DNA of 64,000 nucleotides from Brevibacillus daliensis (lineage in GTDB: Bacteria > Bacillota > Bacilli > Brevibacillales > Brevibacillaceae): contig NZ_JAJISB010000029.1 of NCBI RefSeq assembly GCF_021245735.1, positions 1 through 64,000 on the forward strand, in the 5' to 3' direction. How positions within the stretch are numbered: position 1 is the stretch's first letter; the number at the start of each line of letters is the position of its first letter. The translations under genes and the position numbers were made by a program. This document shows positions 1 through 7,711 of the stretch, one piece after another. The notes below the pieces were generated by a model. It did no database searches. It was not told the origin of the DNA and saw nothing but the letters and a program-made list of their open reading frames with translations.

Positions 1-405
1 GATGGAAAAGCTGGGCCTGAATGTAAAGTTTGCGGTTAAAGCAAAAAATATCGATGAAGAAACAAAAAAGAAGCTAGATGATATTCGAGAGCAAGTAAAA
101 GCTGGAACTTTAACTCAGGAACAAGCAGCAGAAGAGATGGAAAAGCTGGGCCTGAATGTAAAGTTTGCTGGTGAATCCAAAAATATCGATGAAGAAACAA
201 AAAAGAAGCTAGATGATATACGAGAGCAAGTAAAAGCTGGAACTTTTACTCAGGAACTAGCAGCAGAAGAGATGGAAAAGCTGGGCCTGAATGTAAAGTT
301 TGCTGGTGAATCCAAAAATATCGATGAAGAAACAAAAAAGAAGCTAGATGATATTCGAGAGCAAGTAAAAGCTGGAACTATAACGCAGGAACAAGCATCT
401 GAAGA
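1..405 (+). repeat. 135-bp tandem repeat, three near-identical copies
   Basis: Copies run 1-135, 136-270 and 271-405; a fourth diverging copy begins at 406. The period is exactly 45 codons, so copy number can change without breaking the frame. Differences between copies are a handful of substitutions, for example GTTAAAGCA against GGTGAATCC near the middle of the unit. More copies may lie to the left of the window. Confidence 0.9.
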
Positions 406-574
406 GATGGAAAAACTGGGCTTCAAGCACGTAGTTCGTGAAAGCAAAGAAAATATCATGGAACAGATTAAAGTAGCAGCTGATGCAAATGATGCTGATA
501 CAGTGAACAAACTGCTACAAGAGTGGTTAGAGAGAATGCAAAACATGAAACACCCTGAAGCAAAGGCTGAGTAA
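2..574 (+). CDS. Tandem-repeat helical protein, 3' part
   Basis: The reading frame is already open at the left edge, so the true start lies upstream; this is the C-terminal 190 residues. It consists of three full 45-residue repeats plus the start of a fourth, then a unique tail of about 50 residues. Each repeat is charged and helix-prone, with a KKLDDIREQVKAG core followed by LTQEQAAEEMEKLGL. This lysine/glutamate helical hairpin with a TQEQA turn recalls DUF2680 (YckD-like) proteins, but that assignment is only a resemblance. No membrane segment or catalytic motif is visible. The repeats are nearly identical in DNA as well as protein, so they arose by recent duplication. The gene ends at TAA 572-574 and is followed by a long untranslated stretch. 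Function unknown. Confidence 0.7.
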   Translation: MEKLGLNVKFAVKAKNIDEETKKKLDDIREQVKAGTLTQEQAAEEMEKLGLNVKFAGESKNIDEETKKKLDDIREQVKAGTFTQELAAEEMEKLGLNVKFAGESKNIDEETKKKLDDIREQVKAGTITQEQASEEMEKLGFKHVVRESKENIMEQIKVAADANDADTVNKLLQEWLERMQNMKHPEAKAE

Positions 575-1066
575 TTGGAACGTGTAAGTAGTTGGAAAAG
601 CTAAAAATAGTGGCTAACAAGTAAGTCAATAAGTAGGCTACAGATGAGCCTAGAAGAAGAGCGGAACTGTTGGGTAAAACAGTGAAAGTAGCAATATCCT
701 CATGTTTTAAAGGACCCTCCGACTCTCTTTATAAGATGTCATAAGGCTGGCTTTCCTAGATAATGGGAGAGCCATGCCTGCGTTTAATTGACTGGACGTT
801 AACAACCAAAACATACCTCTTTCCCTTTCGGTATGTTTTTAGTGAATTTTGAATAAAGTTGAATCGTTTTTAAAAAAATGATAATTCGTAAAAAAACCTA
901 ATCAAAATCTTGTAGTGAATTAAAGATTCCATTTTTGATATGATTGATGTAAGAATAATGAAAAAGTGGAACCTATTTATGCAATAATATTAATAATATT
1001 TACTTTTATTGGATGCGTTTTACCTTTCTATCCTCTATGTCACAATCACAATATTAATTATTATTA
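575..1066 (+). other. Long gene-free stretch with hairpin
   Basis: No convincing gene is seen in about 490 bases. A hairpin lies at 745-778 (GGCTGGCT against AGCCATGCC with one bulge) in a moderately GC-rich stretch that ends at the terminator at 808-840. A transcribed structured RNA from roughly 600 to 840 is possible, but I do not recognise a known riboswitch or small RNA family. From 841 to 1066 the sequence is AT-rich and featureless. Confidence 0.35.
808..840 (+). terminator. Rho-independent terminator
   Basis: A 10-bp perfect stem AAAACATACC (808-817) / GGTATGTTTT (830-839) encloses a 12-base pyrimidine-rich loop and runs directly into Ts. It would end transcription of the repeat-protein gene or of a separate RNA upstream. 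Confidence 0.8.
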
Positions 1067-1067
1067 G

Positions 1068-1093
1068 TCTCGCATTTATGCGAGGCTTTTTTC
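1068..1093 (+). terminator. Rho-independent terminator
   Basis: Stem CTCGCAT (1069-1075) / ATGCGAG (1078-1084) with a two-base loop is followed by GCTTTTTT. No gene immediately upstream explains it, so it may close a short untranslated transcript from the 841-1066 stretch. Confidence 0.7.
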
Positions 1094-1178
1094 ATTGTGT
1101 AAAGGAGTACAGCCCACATTGTAGTAAGAAAATCTCACCATTTTTTATATTAATAGAATAATTAAGGAGATGTAATAT

Positions 1179-1532
1179 ATGAAACGTTTACCATGCGATG
1201 GATGTAGAGGGTTGTGCTGCGGACCAGTACCTGTCACTGAAAGCGAATTTATGATAATAAAAAAGAAGATAAAATCAATGCCGACTAAGGTACTTTCAGA
1301 GCTTGAGAATCAAAAAAGATATTATGGAACATGTATCTTCTATGACCTAAATAAAGATAAGTGTGGAATTCATTCGGTAAGACCTGAAATATGTCGTATG
1401 TTTGGTTATTATAAGGAACTAGTTTGTTTTCGGGAACCAGATTTAGCAACAAAAAGCATAGAGGGTACTGATAAAAAAGAACATGTTGGGATTTTAACTC
1501 TGGATTTCACATGGAAAGACTTTACAAAGTGA
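1179..1532 (+). CDS. YkgJ-family cysteine cluster protein
   Basis: Small soluble protein of 117 residues. The N-terminus carries a CxxCxGLCC-type cluster (Cys6, Cys9, Cys13, Cys14), and further cysteines appear in the CGIHSVRPEICRMFGYY segment near residues 62-75. This is the signature of the YkgJ/UPF0153 group, thought to bind a zinc or iron-sulfur centre; the biochemical role of the family is unclear. The start is set by AAGGAGATG eight to ten bases upstream of ATG 1179. The gene stands alone, with terminators before it and no operon partner. The length fits the family, so it appears intact. Confidence 0.8.
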   Translation: MKRLPCDGCRGLCCGPVPVTESEFMIIKKKIKSMPTKVLSELENQKRYYGTCIFYDLNKDKCGIHSVRPEICRMFGYYKELVCFREPDLATKSIEGTDKKEHVGILTLDFTWKDFTK

Positions 1533-1956
1533 GAGGCCTTTGTTTTTTTTGAACGAACGTAAATCGAAGGACTTAACTCTGGGTAGACTTTATTGGTTTT
1601 TCATAATGCGCAGTTAGAGTCTACTTTTATTGGTCTTCTTTAACTTAAGAGGGCTTTAGAAGGATAAGGATAATAAATTAGTGGCTAACAAAGTTTGTCA
1701 TGAAGTAGATACTGGAATCGAAAGAGAAGCACGAGAGATAAAACATAGATTATCAATAGGATAGGCACTAAAGGGTGATATTCCGTCAAAATAAAGTTGT
1801 AGACCTTTAAAAAAAGTATTAGACTAGCCCCCAATAAGTTCAAACAAACAATCACTATATTTTGGTTCATATGGTAAAATCATACTAAACATTTTTCTTT
1901 TTTGGGGGGCTTATGAATGGCCGAAACAATTTTCAATTATAACGTTGTTCTAAAAA
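1533..1956. other. Intergenic region, no clear gene
   Basis: About 420 bases with scattered stops in all frames. A 27-codon frame at 1681-1764 follows a weak ribosome site but resembles nothing I recognise. GTAGAC and GTCTAC words around 1582 and 1620 could form a weak hairpin behind the YkgJ-type gene. Just before the methyltransferase remnant there is a run GGGGGGCTT at about 1904-1912 that could have been its ribosome site. Confidence 0.3.
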
Positions 1957-2624
1957 ATGCTAGATACGTTATTGAAAGAACAAGCGAGTTTTAATTGGGA
2001 TATATTTTATTCTGTTAAAAACAAAGGAGTACCTTTTTTCGTTAATGCCCCTGATGAAATTTAGTCCAATATTTCGAACAAGAACAATTGCAGTCAGGTA
2101 AAGTGCTAGACCTTGGCTGTGGTCCTGGGAGAAATGCATTTTATTTTGCTCAACAAGGTTGTGAAATTGATGCAGTGGATCTGTCGTAGAAAGCAATTGA
2201 ATGGGCAAAAGAACGAGCAAAAGAAAACAATATTAAAGTGAATTTCATTAATAAAAATATCTTCGAATTAGAGTTAGAAGAAGGGGGATACGATATCGTA
2301 TATGATTCTGGCTGTTTTCATTATATACCTCCACACCGACGAATGGATTATGTAAGTCTAATAAAAAAGGCATTAAAACCCAACGGTTCCTTTGCTTTAA
2401 CTAGTTTTGTGTTAGGGGGAGAATTGGGAGGATCAGATATATCTGATTGGGATGTCTATCGATTACGTAGTCTTAAAGGAGGCTTGGGATATACTGAAGA
2501 AAAGTTACGAGCTATATTTAGGGAGTTTGAAGTCATCGAAATACGCAGAATGAAAGAACTTGAACCATCAGACGTTATTTTTGGTAAATCATCTTTGTTA
2601 ACTTCTTTGTTTAGAAATAATTAA
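1957..2624 (+). pseudogene. Class I SAM methyltransferase, broken
   Basis: Reading across two lesions restores a normal class I methyltransferase of about 220 residues. The SAM-binding motif VLDLGCGPGRNA is encoded at about 2101-2136, followed by the acidic post-I motif VDLS, and then YDIVYDSGCFHYIPPHRR as motif IV. Lesion one is a single missing A near 2059, which would change GAAAATTTAGTC to GAAATTTAGTC and creates a TAG. Lesion two is an in-frame TAG at 2187-2189 straight after VDLS. Everything downstream (2238-2624) is intact and ends at TAA. Substrate unknown; related proteins include tellurite-resistance and thiopurine-type methyltransferases. Because it has two independent lesions, this is more likely true decay than one sequencing error. 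Confidence 0.8.
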
Positions 2625-2971
2625 TTCCCTAAATTTATTTCAAATTATTCAACAACTCATGCACCAGAAACCAATAAAAAAAGCGGAACCGGTAACGGAA
2701 AAGGGGGTAGTGAGATAACAAATCAACAGAAGAGCTCAGAGATAAATAAAGTAATTCTTAATCAGAATTTTCTATCTCGGATTAAAATTAATAAAATTCA
2801 GGTTTTTACCATTAGAATAGGAACACCGAAAGAAATTAGAAGGGGAGAGTATAGTAATTCATCTATTATACAGGTTTTCCCTAATTTGACAATACGGCTT
2901 GGAAGAACAGGCTGACCCCTTTGTGCAACAATTTCAATAAAAATGCTATAGAAAAAAGGAGTGTGTCGATT
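2625..2971. other. Intergenic region, no clear gene
   Basis: About 350 bases with no recognisable gene. A TTGACA at 2886-2891 could be a -35 element for the next gene, but no good -10 lies 16-18 bases after it. An AAAAAAGGAG ribosome site at about 2954-2963 serves the gene that follows. Confidence 0.3.
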
Positions 2972-3393
2972 ATGAAGATGAAAAAAACTCTCTTGTGGGA
3001 GTAATATTGGCGCTGGCTTTAGTGATTGGTATACCTACTGTATTTACTACATATTCTGCTGTGAATGCAGATTCTTCAACAAATAGTATAACTACGGTTG
3101 AAGAAAAAGTTCCTGACTATCCTGTCAACGAACAAGGACAAACTTATGGACATGTGCCTTACCATTCTGGACCAACAACACAAGAACCAGACTTAATTAG
3201 TACGGTAGGAGAAAATGGGGTTGTCGGATATGTAAAAGCCTCCGATATGGCTCCATCGGTTTCTTCACCGGAAGAGGCTATAGCCTATCAAGAATCTATG
3301 GAAGCTATCGGTTACAAATCAATTCCCCTGTATGAATCAGATGGCAAAACTGTAATCGGTGAATTTATAATGTATTCTTCAAATAGGGATTAA
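2972..3393 (+). pseudogene. Secreted protein of unknown function, frameshifted signal peptide
   Basis: A good ribosome site (AAAAAAGGAG) precedes ATG 2972, but that frame stops after ten codons. The main frame is open from GTG 2995 to TAA 3393 and encodes a hydrophobic signal-peptide core, then about 105 residues exported outside the cell. Restoring one A in the run at 2981-2987 would join MKMKK to the LVGVILALALVIG core and make a normal signal peptide, so a one-base deletion is the simplest explanation. If translation began at GTG 2995 the product would lack the charged N-region. The mature part has motifs such as YVKASDM and SIPLYESDGKTVIGEF, seen in small uncharacterised Bacillales exported proteins and the tails of some M56 peptidases. 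Function unknown. Confidence 0.6.
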
Positions 3394-3475
3394 TGCAATT
3401 AAACATAATCCAACATTCGTCAGAATACCGTGTTGCAGCTATACTCATTGCAAATTGAAGTTTAGGAGGAAACCA

Positions 3476-3517
3476 ATGAGAGCCATTGTATGCACGAAAT
3501 ACGGATCACTAATTGAG
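3476..3517 (+). pseudogene. Zn-dependent alcohol dehydrogenase, 5' stub
   Basis: An AGGAGG ribosome site at 3464-3469 leads into ATG 3476 and the residues MRAIVCTKYGS, the typical N-terminus of zinc-type/quinone-type alcohol dehydrogenases. The similarity ends after about 14 codons, where the sequence enters the inverted repeat at 3520-3563. This is the start of a deleted gene. Confidence 0.55.
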
Positions 3518-3519
3518 GG

Positions 3520-3563
3520 CCAAGCATCCCAACACGCTAAGTCGGGCGTGTTGGGATGCTTGG
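3520..3563. repeat. 17-bp perfect inverted repeat
   Basis: CCAAGCATCCCAACACG (3520-3536) and its exact complement (3547-3563) flank a 10-base spacer. No T-run follows on either strand, which argues against a simple terminator. It sits exactly where the dehydrogenase stub breaks off and 16 bases from the end of the tetR gene. Confidence 0.8.
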
Positions 3564-3578
3564 TAGAGGACGTAACTT

Positions 3579-4154
3579 CTACATCTGCTTCTCAATTAGA
3601 AGCCGTGCGGCACTGAGAAAATCCTCCTGTTTAAAAGCAGATTTGTCTATATAAGAGACCATCACTGCACCATTGCAAAGCATCTTCAGCTGCGCGGCCA
3701 ACTCTCTAGGATTTATAGCCCCACCCTTTCGCATGACTTCCTCTACTTTTTTCCATAGCTCTCGACGGCTTTCCACAGCTTTTTGATGGCCGGAATGATT
3801 CGAATCTGGAAATTCCACCACTGTATTCATGAATGGACATCCACGGTAATCAGGTTGATTCATCCTTTCGACCAGCTCATCAAGCATCGCAAGAAGTTGC
3901 ATTTTGGGAGAATCGGGATGGCGTTCCTCTGCCTCATCCAAACGTTCCAAGGTTAGGCCTTCTCTATATTCTAAGTAATTCACTATCAAATCATCTTTAC
4001 TGGCGAAATTACGGTAAAAGCTCGCCTTGGCCACTCCCGATTCCTCTATGATCCGATCGATTCCGACAGATCGCACACCTTCCTTGTAAAACAAATCAGA
4101 CGCTACTTGTAATATTCGCTCTCTTGCCGACTTCTTATTATTCACAAAAATCAC
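3579..4154 (-). CDS. TetR/AcrR-family repressor
   Basis: A 191-residue regulator with an N-terminal helix-turn-helix (residues about 10-55: ARERILQVASDLFYKEGVRS then GVAKASFYRNFASKDDL) and a C-terminal ligand domain containing the GCPFMNTVVEF segment seen in TetR_C_13-type proteins. It starts at GTG 4154 and is divergent from a multidrug-efflux pseudogene. Two perfect palindromes lie between the genes (see 4184-4238), so it probably represses that pump and itself. The gene is full length, so a working repressor now faces a broken target. Ligand unknown. Confidence 0.88.
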   Translation of the reverse strand: MIFVNNKKSARERILQVASDLFYKEGVRSVGIDRIIEESGVAKASFYRNFASKDDLIVNYLEYREGLTLERLDEAEERHPDSPKMQLLAMLDELVERMNQPDYRGCPFMNTVVEFPDSNHSGHQKAVESRRELWKKVEEVMRKGGAINPRELAAQLKMLCNGAVMVSYIDKSAFKQEDFLSAARLLIEKQM

Positions 4155-4183
4155 CCGGTTTTCAAAAATATAGTAAAAACTTC

Positions 4184-4238
4184 TTTACATGAGACAGATC
4201 TGTCTGTATCATAATAACCAAAGAGACAGATCTGTCTC
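4184..4238 (+). promoter_or_regulatory. Efflux promoter with two TetR operators
   Basis: A sigma-A-type promoter for the rightward efflux gene is visible: TTTACA 4184-4189, a 17-base spacer, TATCAT 4207-4212. The spacer is almost entirely a palindrome, AGACAGATCTGTCT (4192-4205). A second copy, GAGACAGATCTGTCTC, lies at 4223-4238. The two centres are 32 bases apart, about three helical turns, so two repressor dimers could bind on one face. Binding by the adjacent TetR protein is inferred from position and symmetry. Confidence 0.8.
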
Positions 4239-4305
4239 TCATATTTTAAAGAAACATCTTGGCTGTTGTCAATCAGCAAGGGTGTCAAGAAATGGAGTGT
4301 GATCG

Positions 4306-5796
4306 ATGTCCCCTGAAATCAAATCTGGCTTTCCCAGCGTCCATCAGCAACTAGCAAGCAATCCAGCCCGCGCAGTGCCACATTTGACACTTTCTGTCTT
4401 GCTTCTATCCACATTTATGACAATAGCGAACGTTTTTATTGTCAACGTCGCGATCCCTCGATTCAGCATAGCCTGAACGCAAACTTTTCGGACGTCCAAT
4501 TTATCATCACAGGCTACACGTTGGCTTTTGACGTCGCCCTTATTGCTGGAGGTATTTGGGCGGAAAAAGATGTTGTTAATCGGTGTTGCTGGCTTTACGC
4601 TATTCTCTTTGTTTTGCGGCTTGGCTACCAGTGTGGACATTTTGACAGTGGCTCGGATCTTCCAAGGGTTAAGTGCCGCATTGATTTCACCGCAAGTATT
4701 GTCGCTCATTCAAGTAAACTATCCACCTGAAAAACGAGGTGCAATTTTCGGATGGTATGGTGCCACACAAGGGCTAGCTGCATCGACGGGGCAAATCATT
4801 GGGTGTCTGCTGTTGCAGGTAAACCCATGGGACTTGGGTTGGAGAACGATTTTCTTTTTCAGCGTAATGATCGGCTTGTTAATCTTGTGCTTGACACCCT
4901 TCATTTCGGAGTCCAAAACAGCTGACAACACCAAATTCGATTGGGCGGGAGCTTTCCTTGTCGCGGTAGGACTATTACTGCTTGTGTATCCGCTCGTGCA
5001 GGGTCAGAAGGAAGATTGGCCGCCTGTGCTCATTTTCAGTTTGATCTTTTCGTTTCCTGTCTTGGCGGCATTCGTGTGGGTTGAAAAGAGAGTCCAGCGA
5101 AACAATCGTGTTCCATTCATGCAAGTGGGTCTTTTCCGTCAACGGGAGTTCACTGTCGGCATGCTCGTCATATTTCTGCTGATGTCCTCGCAAGCCGCAT
5201 TTTTTCTCATTACCGCTTACTTGCTTCAAATTGGGCTAAGTTTTACAGCATTGAAAGCAGGCTTCGTCATTTTTTCGATGGGAATAGGTTATTTTCTAGC
5301 TTCTCTGCTATCGTCCAAAATAGCCAGCAAGATTGGCCCTCATGTACTTACGATGGGTTCCATCCTGACGGCAAGCGGATATATGCTTCTCGCTTTTTTC
5401 GTTACAATGACGGGAACCTCGGCAGCCATTGTCCAATGGATTCCCGCTTTGGTCGTTCTCGGTATCGGTCAAGGTTTTATTGCTGCTCCTTTAACAAATA
5501 TAGTTCTCACAAAAATACGAAAGAGTGATGTTGGTTCCGCGTCAGGGATCCTAATGACAGGGTTCCAAATTTCTTATGCGATCGGGATTAGTTTGATCGG
5601 TATCGTATGGTTGAACGGGCTTAGTTACCATGCAAATATGATCGGTACCCAACAAGCAAGCGCGCAAAACTATATCGATACTTTCAGCCTCTGTCTTTAC
5701 TTACTAGCCGTGTATACCACATTCCTTATTCCGCTTGCGCATGTTCTTGTTAAAAACACCAGAACGAAAACGGCGCAATCGGTTTCAGACATTTAA
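4306..5796 (+). pseudogene. DHA2-type MFS multidrug exporter, frameshifted
   Basis: The translated whole is a major facilitator of the 14-helix QacA/EmrB type. It begins at ATG 4306 with MSPEIKSGFPS, followed by the first helix containing MTIANVFIVNVAIP. One base is missing near 4455 (the IPSIQ coding site), shifting the frame. About eleven bases are missing near 4551, where GGRLGDRYGRKK would be expected between helices 2 and 3, shifting it back. From there to TAA 5796 the frame is open and shows GRKKMLLIGVAGF, the motif C-like segment TGQIIGCLLLQ and many hydrophobic helices. An internal start at 4528 would lack the first two helices and is unlikely to give a working pump. It is controlled by the divergent TetR. 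Confidence 0.8.
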
Positions 5797-5823
5797 TCCT
5801 TACGAAAATTGAGGTGTCTATCC

Positions 5824-6264
5824 ATGAATCAAAAGTTACACACAGAAGAAAGCGTGAAGAATGAGAGTATTATTCGCTATGTTTTGTTAGCGAATGGTTT
5901 CTCTACGGGGGCATTAGGAATCATTTTGATCTTCTTCTCACATTTCGTGGCAACCTTGACGGGACTGGATCATTCATCTGCGCTAGTCAAAGTGGGGATT
6001 TTTCTTGTAGTTTTCGTAGCCTTTGTTTTTTGGACGGTAAAACTGAAATTCATTCCACCTAGGAATGTGCTTATCTTTTCTGTGGTGGACTTTCTCTGGG
6101 TAATTGGGAGCGTTTTTCTGATTGCGACGGATGGAATCTCGTTTATGATGACGTATCTGGGAATATGGGCTGTTAGTCTTGTGGCACTCGTAGTTGGTGT
6201 ATTTGCCATATTTGAGTTTAATTATTGGTGGGTAAACAGATCACTGAAGAGAGCCCCAGATTGA
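5824..6264 (+). CDS. Four-helix membrane protein of unknown function
   Basis: A protein of 146 residues from ATG 5824, chosen because GAGGTG lies seven bases upstream. Four hydrophobic segments (about residues 20-43, 52-73, 81-101 and 106-132) alternate with short charged loops, giving a small integral membrane protein. It begins 27 bases after the efflux pseudogene and is probably in the same TetR-controlled transcript. It resembles small four-helix proteins often found beside transporters, but I cannot name a family with certainty. Intact. Confidence 0.65.
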   Translation: MNQKLHTEESVKNESIIRYVLLANGFSTGALGIILIFFSHFVATLTGLDHSSALVKVGIFLVVFVAFVFWTVKLKFIPPRNVLIFSVVDFLWVIGSVFLIATDGISFMMTYLGIWAVSLVALVVGVFAIFEFNYWWVNRSLKRAPD

Positions 6265-6323
6265 TTTTGTTGTCAATAAATGGAACAAATCAAGCTCTGT
6301 GAAGCAAAATTCCATTAAATTTT

Positions 6324-6402
6324 GGGTAGTGCAACTAATCATTGCGGGAGAGCGCTACACTGGCAATGTAGAGGTCAAGGTTCGATCCCGCTATACTCCA
6401 CC
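6324..6402 (+). pseudogene. tRNA-Ala-like remnant A
   Basis: The 3' two thirds read like a tRNA: a D-arm piece GGGAGAGCG, a perfect anticodon stem CTACA/TGTAG around the seven-base loop CTGGCAA (anticodon GGC, alanine), a five-base variable region, the T-loop TTCGATC, and an acceptor 3' strand TATACTCCACC. The 5' part is wrong: GGGTAGTGCAACTAATC cannot pair with the acceptor strand, and the T-stem does not pair either. A genuine terminator follows, so the locus may still be transcribed, but it is unlikely to be a charged tRNA. Confidence 0.6.
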
Positions 6403-6416
6403 TATATCAACTACGG

Positions 6417-6440
6417 AAACGGCAGAGATGCCGTTTTTTT
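6417..6440 (+). terminator. Rho-independent terminator behind tRNA-like element
   Basis: Stem AAACGGCA (6417-6424) / TGCCGTTT (6429-6436) with a GAGA loop and a run of seven Ts. This type of terminator commonly follows tRNA genes in Bacillales. Confidence 0.85.
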
Positions 6441-6637
6441 GTATGAAGAAAAAAGAATATCAGGCTTTAAAACTCGTACTGACTGTTTAACTAACCCCAC
6501 TGTGGGAGAGCGCTGTCTAGGGATCAGAGGAGAACTTCAACACATTTGATACCTCATTTGACAACATGCTAAATCATTGTGTACACTTTTTTTATTCTGA
6601 CTGTTTGGTATAAAAAAGAATTGGATAAGGTGAAATA

Positions 6638-7291
6638 ATGCCCAAATTAGGAATGGAACCAAAGCGTCGAGCAGATGTCATAAATGCCACGTTAACCTGC
6701 ATTAGCATTCACGGGATTAATGGCATGACACTGGATAAGGTTGCTGAGTATGCTGACTGCTCAAAGGGAGTTGTCACTTATTATTATAAGAACAAGGATA
6801 ATCTGACGATCGAAGCCTTTAAGTCGTTCTTGGCCTATTATGGTCTAAAGATAGAATCAGAAATTGAAAATACAATGACAGCCCGGGAAATGATTGACGT
6901 TACTTTGAAACATATACTACCGCCATACCGTGATGACACGGAGAAGAGGATTAATGTTTCGCAGCTGGATGGTATTGAAAAGATGTTTATCCCGCATGAA
7001 GATCAAGCAAGGCTCTTTCTACAGTTTTTCTCAAAAGCCGTGTTGGATCGCAATTTGCAGGAAGTAGTATCCAAGAGTTATATGGCTGATCTCCATGGCA
7101 TAGCAAAGATTTTTGATTACGGTAACATGATGGGGCATATGTCTGTAGAAGATTCCAAAAGTGCTGCATATGGACTGCTTGCGATGGTAGTTGGACTAAG
7201 CTTCTTTAGAGTAGCGAGCATACCGCCCATAAATGGCGAAGATAACCGATACATTTGTGAGGATTATGTGAGAAGGTTTACCGATGTATGA
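6638..7291 (+). CDS. TetR/BetI-like transcriptional regulator
   Basis: A protein of 217 residues with an N-terminal TetR helix-turn-helix (residues about 8-55, recognition helix CSKGVVTYYYKNKDNL) and an all-helical ligand-binding C-terminal domain. The sequence style matches BetI-like TetR proteins. It is the first gene of a short rightward operon with a DUF4180 protein (start 29 bases after its stop) and a formylglycine-enzyme-like protein. TTGGATAAGG upstream of ATG 6638 serves as a weak ribosome site. No clear palindromic operator is visible in the 200 bases upstream. Effector unknown. Confidence 0.85.
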   Translation: MPKLGMEPKRRADVINATLTCISIHGINGMTLDKVAEYADCSKGVVTYYYKNKDNLTIEAFKSFLAYYGLKIESEIENTMTAREMIDVTLKHILPPYRDDTEKRINVSQLDGIEKMFIPHEDQARLFLQFFSKAVLDRNLQEVVSKSYMADLHGIAKIFDYGNMMGHMSVEDSKSAAYGLLAMVVGLSFFRVASIPPINGEDNRYICEDYVRRFTDV

Positions 7292-7319
7292 TGAGTATAA
7301 GCTAACTAGGAGGGTGATT

Positions 7320-7688
7320 ATGAATATAGTGAAGGTAGAAGTAGGTGGGGGAAATATTGCCGTCGTGAGCAGCAACGAGATATTAATAGGGGATGTTCAG
7401 TCAGCGTTGGATCTTATGGCAACCGTACAATATGAATCAGGCTGCAATCGTATCATTATAAACAAATCCTTACTAAGTGAAAGCTTTTTCGATTTGAAAA
7501 CACGCCTTGCAGGCGAAATCCTTCAGAAGTTCATCAATTATCGCGTGAAGGTTGCAATTATTGGAGATTTTTCTGTGTATTCAAGTCAAAGCTTAAAAGA
7601 CTTCATCTATGAATCTAACAGCGGAAACGATATCTTTTTCTTGCCGACCGAACAACAAGCGATTGAAAAGTTAAGCATGTTGAAGTAG
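7320..7688 (+). CDS. DUF4180 domain protein
   Basis: A soluble protein of 122 residues from ATG 7320, chosen because GGAGGG lies immediately upstream; an earlier in-frame ATG at 7284 overlaps the tetR gene and has no such site. It shows the DUF4180 pattern: NEILIGDVQSALDLMATVQYESGCNRIIINKS in the first half and a conserved QKFINYRVKVAIIGDFS strand followed by SLKDFIYESN. These proteins are often encoded next to TetR regulators, and their function is unknown. Gene order here (TetR, DUF4180) follows that association. Confidence 0.8.
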   Translation: MNIVKVEVGGGNIAVVSSNEILIGDVQSALDLMATVQYESGCNRIIINKSLLSESFFDLKTRLAGEILQKFINYRVKVAIIGDFSVYSSQSLKDFIYESNSGNDIFFLPTEQQAIEKLSMLK

Positions 7689-7711
7689 AAGATGGAACGG
7701 GAGGAAGATAG

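Noticed and set aside
1-405. CRISPR-like direct repeats
   Set aside because: The units are contiguous 135-bp coding repeats with no spacers, in frame with a protein.
250-546. Open frame on the minus strand inside the repeat protein
   Set aside because: It is the antisense shadow of a repetitive coding sequence and has no ribosome site or protein-like composition.
1681-1764. Small 27-codon peptide
   Set aside because: A GTG start with a weak ribosome site and no recognisable sequence; too little to support a gene.
4528-5796. Efflux pump starting at an internal codon as an intact gene
   Set aside because: The first two membrane helices are encoded upstream in other frames and would be lost; the region is better explained by two lesions.
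6324-6402. Functional tRNA-Ala(GGC) gene
   Set aside because: The anticodon arm is perfect, but the acceptor and T stems cannot pair, so it cannot fold as a normal tRNA.
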